This document shows positions 63,445 through 64,000 of a stretch of DNA of 64,000 nucleotides, piece by piece. Each line of letters starts with the position of its first letter. The first letter of the stretch is position 1. A program made the translations under genes and the position numbers. Under the pieces are notes generated by a model. The model did no database searches, was not told the DNA's origin, and saw only the letters and a list, made by a program, of their open reading frames with translations. The stretch is from Pseudomonas frederiksbergensis (GTDB lineage: Bacteria > Pseudomonadota > Gammaproteobacteria > Pseudomonadales > Pseudomonadaceae), in NCBI RefSeq assembly GCF_017114915.1, contig NZ_JAAUOE010000002.1, positions 1-64,000 on the forward strand. Direction: 5' to 3'.

Positions 63445-64000
63445 TTGGCACCCCCCACAATGGCGGGTTGAGTCTGACGGACGGTCAACTGAAAAACATT
63501 GGCCTGATCCAGTTGACCGGCAGTGGTCGCTTTGACTTCCGTGAGATTGGGCGCGTCGAACCAGTCGGACGCATCAAGATTGCGCATCAAATCCGAAACA
63601 CGATTGTTGGACTCCGCCGCGCCAGTGATGGACAAGGTCTTGCCGATCATTTTCACTTCGGTGAAATACACTCCTTCCGGCAAGGTGCGCGCCAACTGAT
63701 CGAAAATCCTTCCGCTGATCGGGCGGTTGCCTTGCAAGTCCTGGATGATGCGCATGCGCTCGACGAGTTGCTGACGACGAGCCTTCAGGTCGCTGATCTG
63801 TTTGATCCGCCCATCGACCACGGCAATCTGCTTGCCGATGTAGTCGTTACGGGCAACTTGCCGATCAATGGCGTTGTTTATGACCTGATCCGCGATCAAC
63901 AGCGCCCCCACTGATCCCACCAGCACACCGACCAACGCCAGCAAAAAGCGTTTGCGACGCACTTCGCGCAACTCTTCGCGCCAGGGTAAAAGATTGATCC
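63441..64000 (-). CDS. pilN: Type IV pilus protein PilN (first residues outside window)
   Basis: The frame is open to the window edge and the first complete codons read INLLPWREELREVRRKRF. This is the conserved PilN N-terminus, which binds the cytoplasmic protein PilM. Only about three residues are missing, so the gene starts just beyond 64000. The helix at about 20-45 and the coiled-coil plus periplasmic fold (GVYFTEVKMIGKTLSITG) are present. A shorter start at a TTG at 63971 would cut off the PilM-binding motif and is rejected. Confidence 0.93.
   Translation of the reverse strand, partial: INLLPWREELREVRRKRFLLALVGVLVGSVGALLIADQVINNAIDRQVARNDYIGKQIAVVDGRIKQISDLKARRQQLVERMRIIQDLQGNRPISGRIFDQLARTLPEGVYFTEVKMIGKTLSITGAAESNNRVSDLMRNLDASDWFDAPNLTEVKATTAGQLDQANVFQLTVRQTQPAIVGGAK

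Overview
The window looks like chromosomal DNA of a Pseudomonas from the fluorescens group. The housekeeping order is nhaP2-mscK-selO, parA, then lysR/MFS, hemE, gltD-gltB, damX, aroB-aroK and pilQPON, which matches the arrangement I know from P. aeruginosa. Several spacers hold Pseudomonas-type REP palindromes, and most of the DNA is GC-rich. All calls come from reading the sequence; no database search was run.

Layout. Bases 1-4752 (minus strand) hold the distal part of a type VI secretion vgrG island: vgrG, a DUF4123 chaperone and the N-terminal two thirds of an RHS effector whose toxin end lies outside the window. Bases 5129-11028 hold the divergent proline genes putP and putA, separated by six copies of the PutA operator GTTGCA. 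Bases 11200-25796 hold an acyl-CoA dehydrogenase, two chemoreceptors flanking a zapA/zapB-like pair, the K+/H+ antiporter gene nhaP2, mscK, selO, trxC and an orphan parA.

Bases 26152-45119 hold one compact 21-gene aryl polyene operon in which nearly every start overlaps the previous stop. It encodes the pathway from start to finish: an aromatic ammonia-lyase and AMP ligase for the starter; two ACPs, two ketosynthases, a chain-length-factor-like protein, a ketoreductase and two dehydratases (one fused to the ligase) for the polyene; a flavin halogenase-like enzyme and a methyltransferase for tailoring; a glycosyltransferase and two acyltransferases for lipid attachment; and LolA-like, MMPL, antiporter-like and lipoprotein components for moving the pigment to the outer membrane. 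Three points stand out: the halogenase signature residues are present, the ligase and dehydratase are fused, and a REP palindrome sits inside the start of the lolA-like gene.

Bases 45461-46889 hold a visibly AT-rich two-gene insertion: a colicin M-type lipid II-degrading bacteriocin whose active-site motif lacks the expected histidine, and a four-helix membrane protein that is probably its immunity factor, with a strong hairpin between the two genes.

Bases 46902-64000 return to core genes: a LysR regulator with a divergent MFS transporter, hemE, gltD and gltB for ammonia assimilation, damX for cell division, aroB and aroK for the shikimate pathway, and pilQ, pilP, pilO and pilN for type IV pili. 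The last gene is cut by the window edge.
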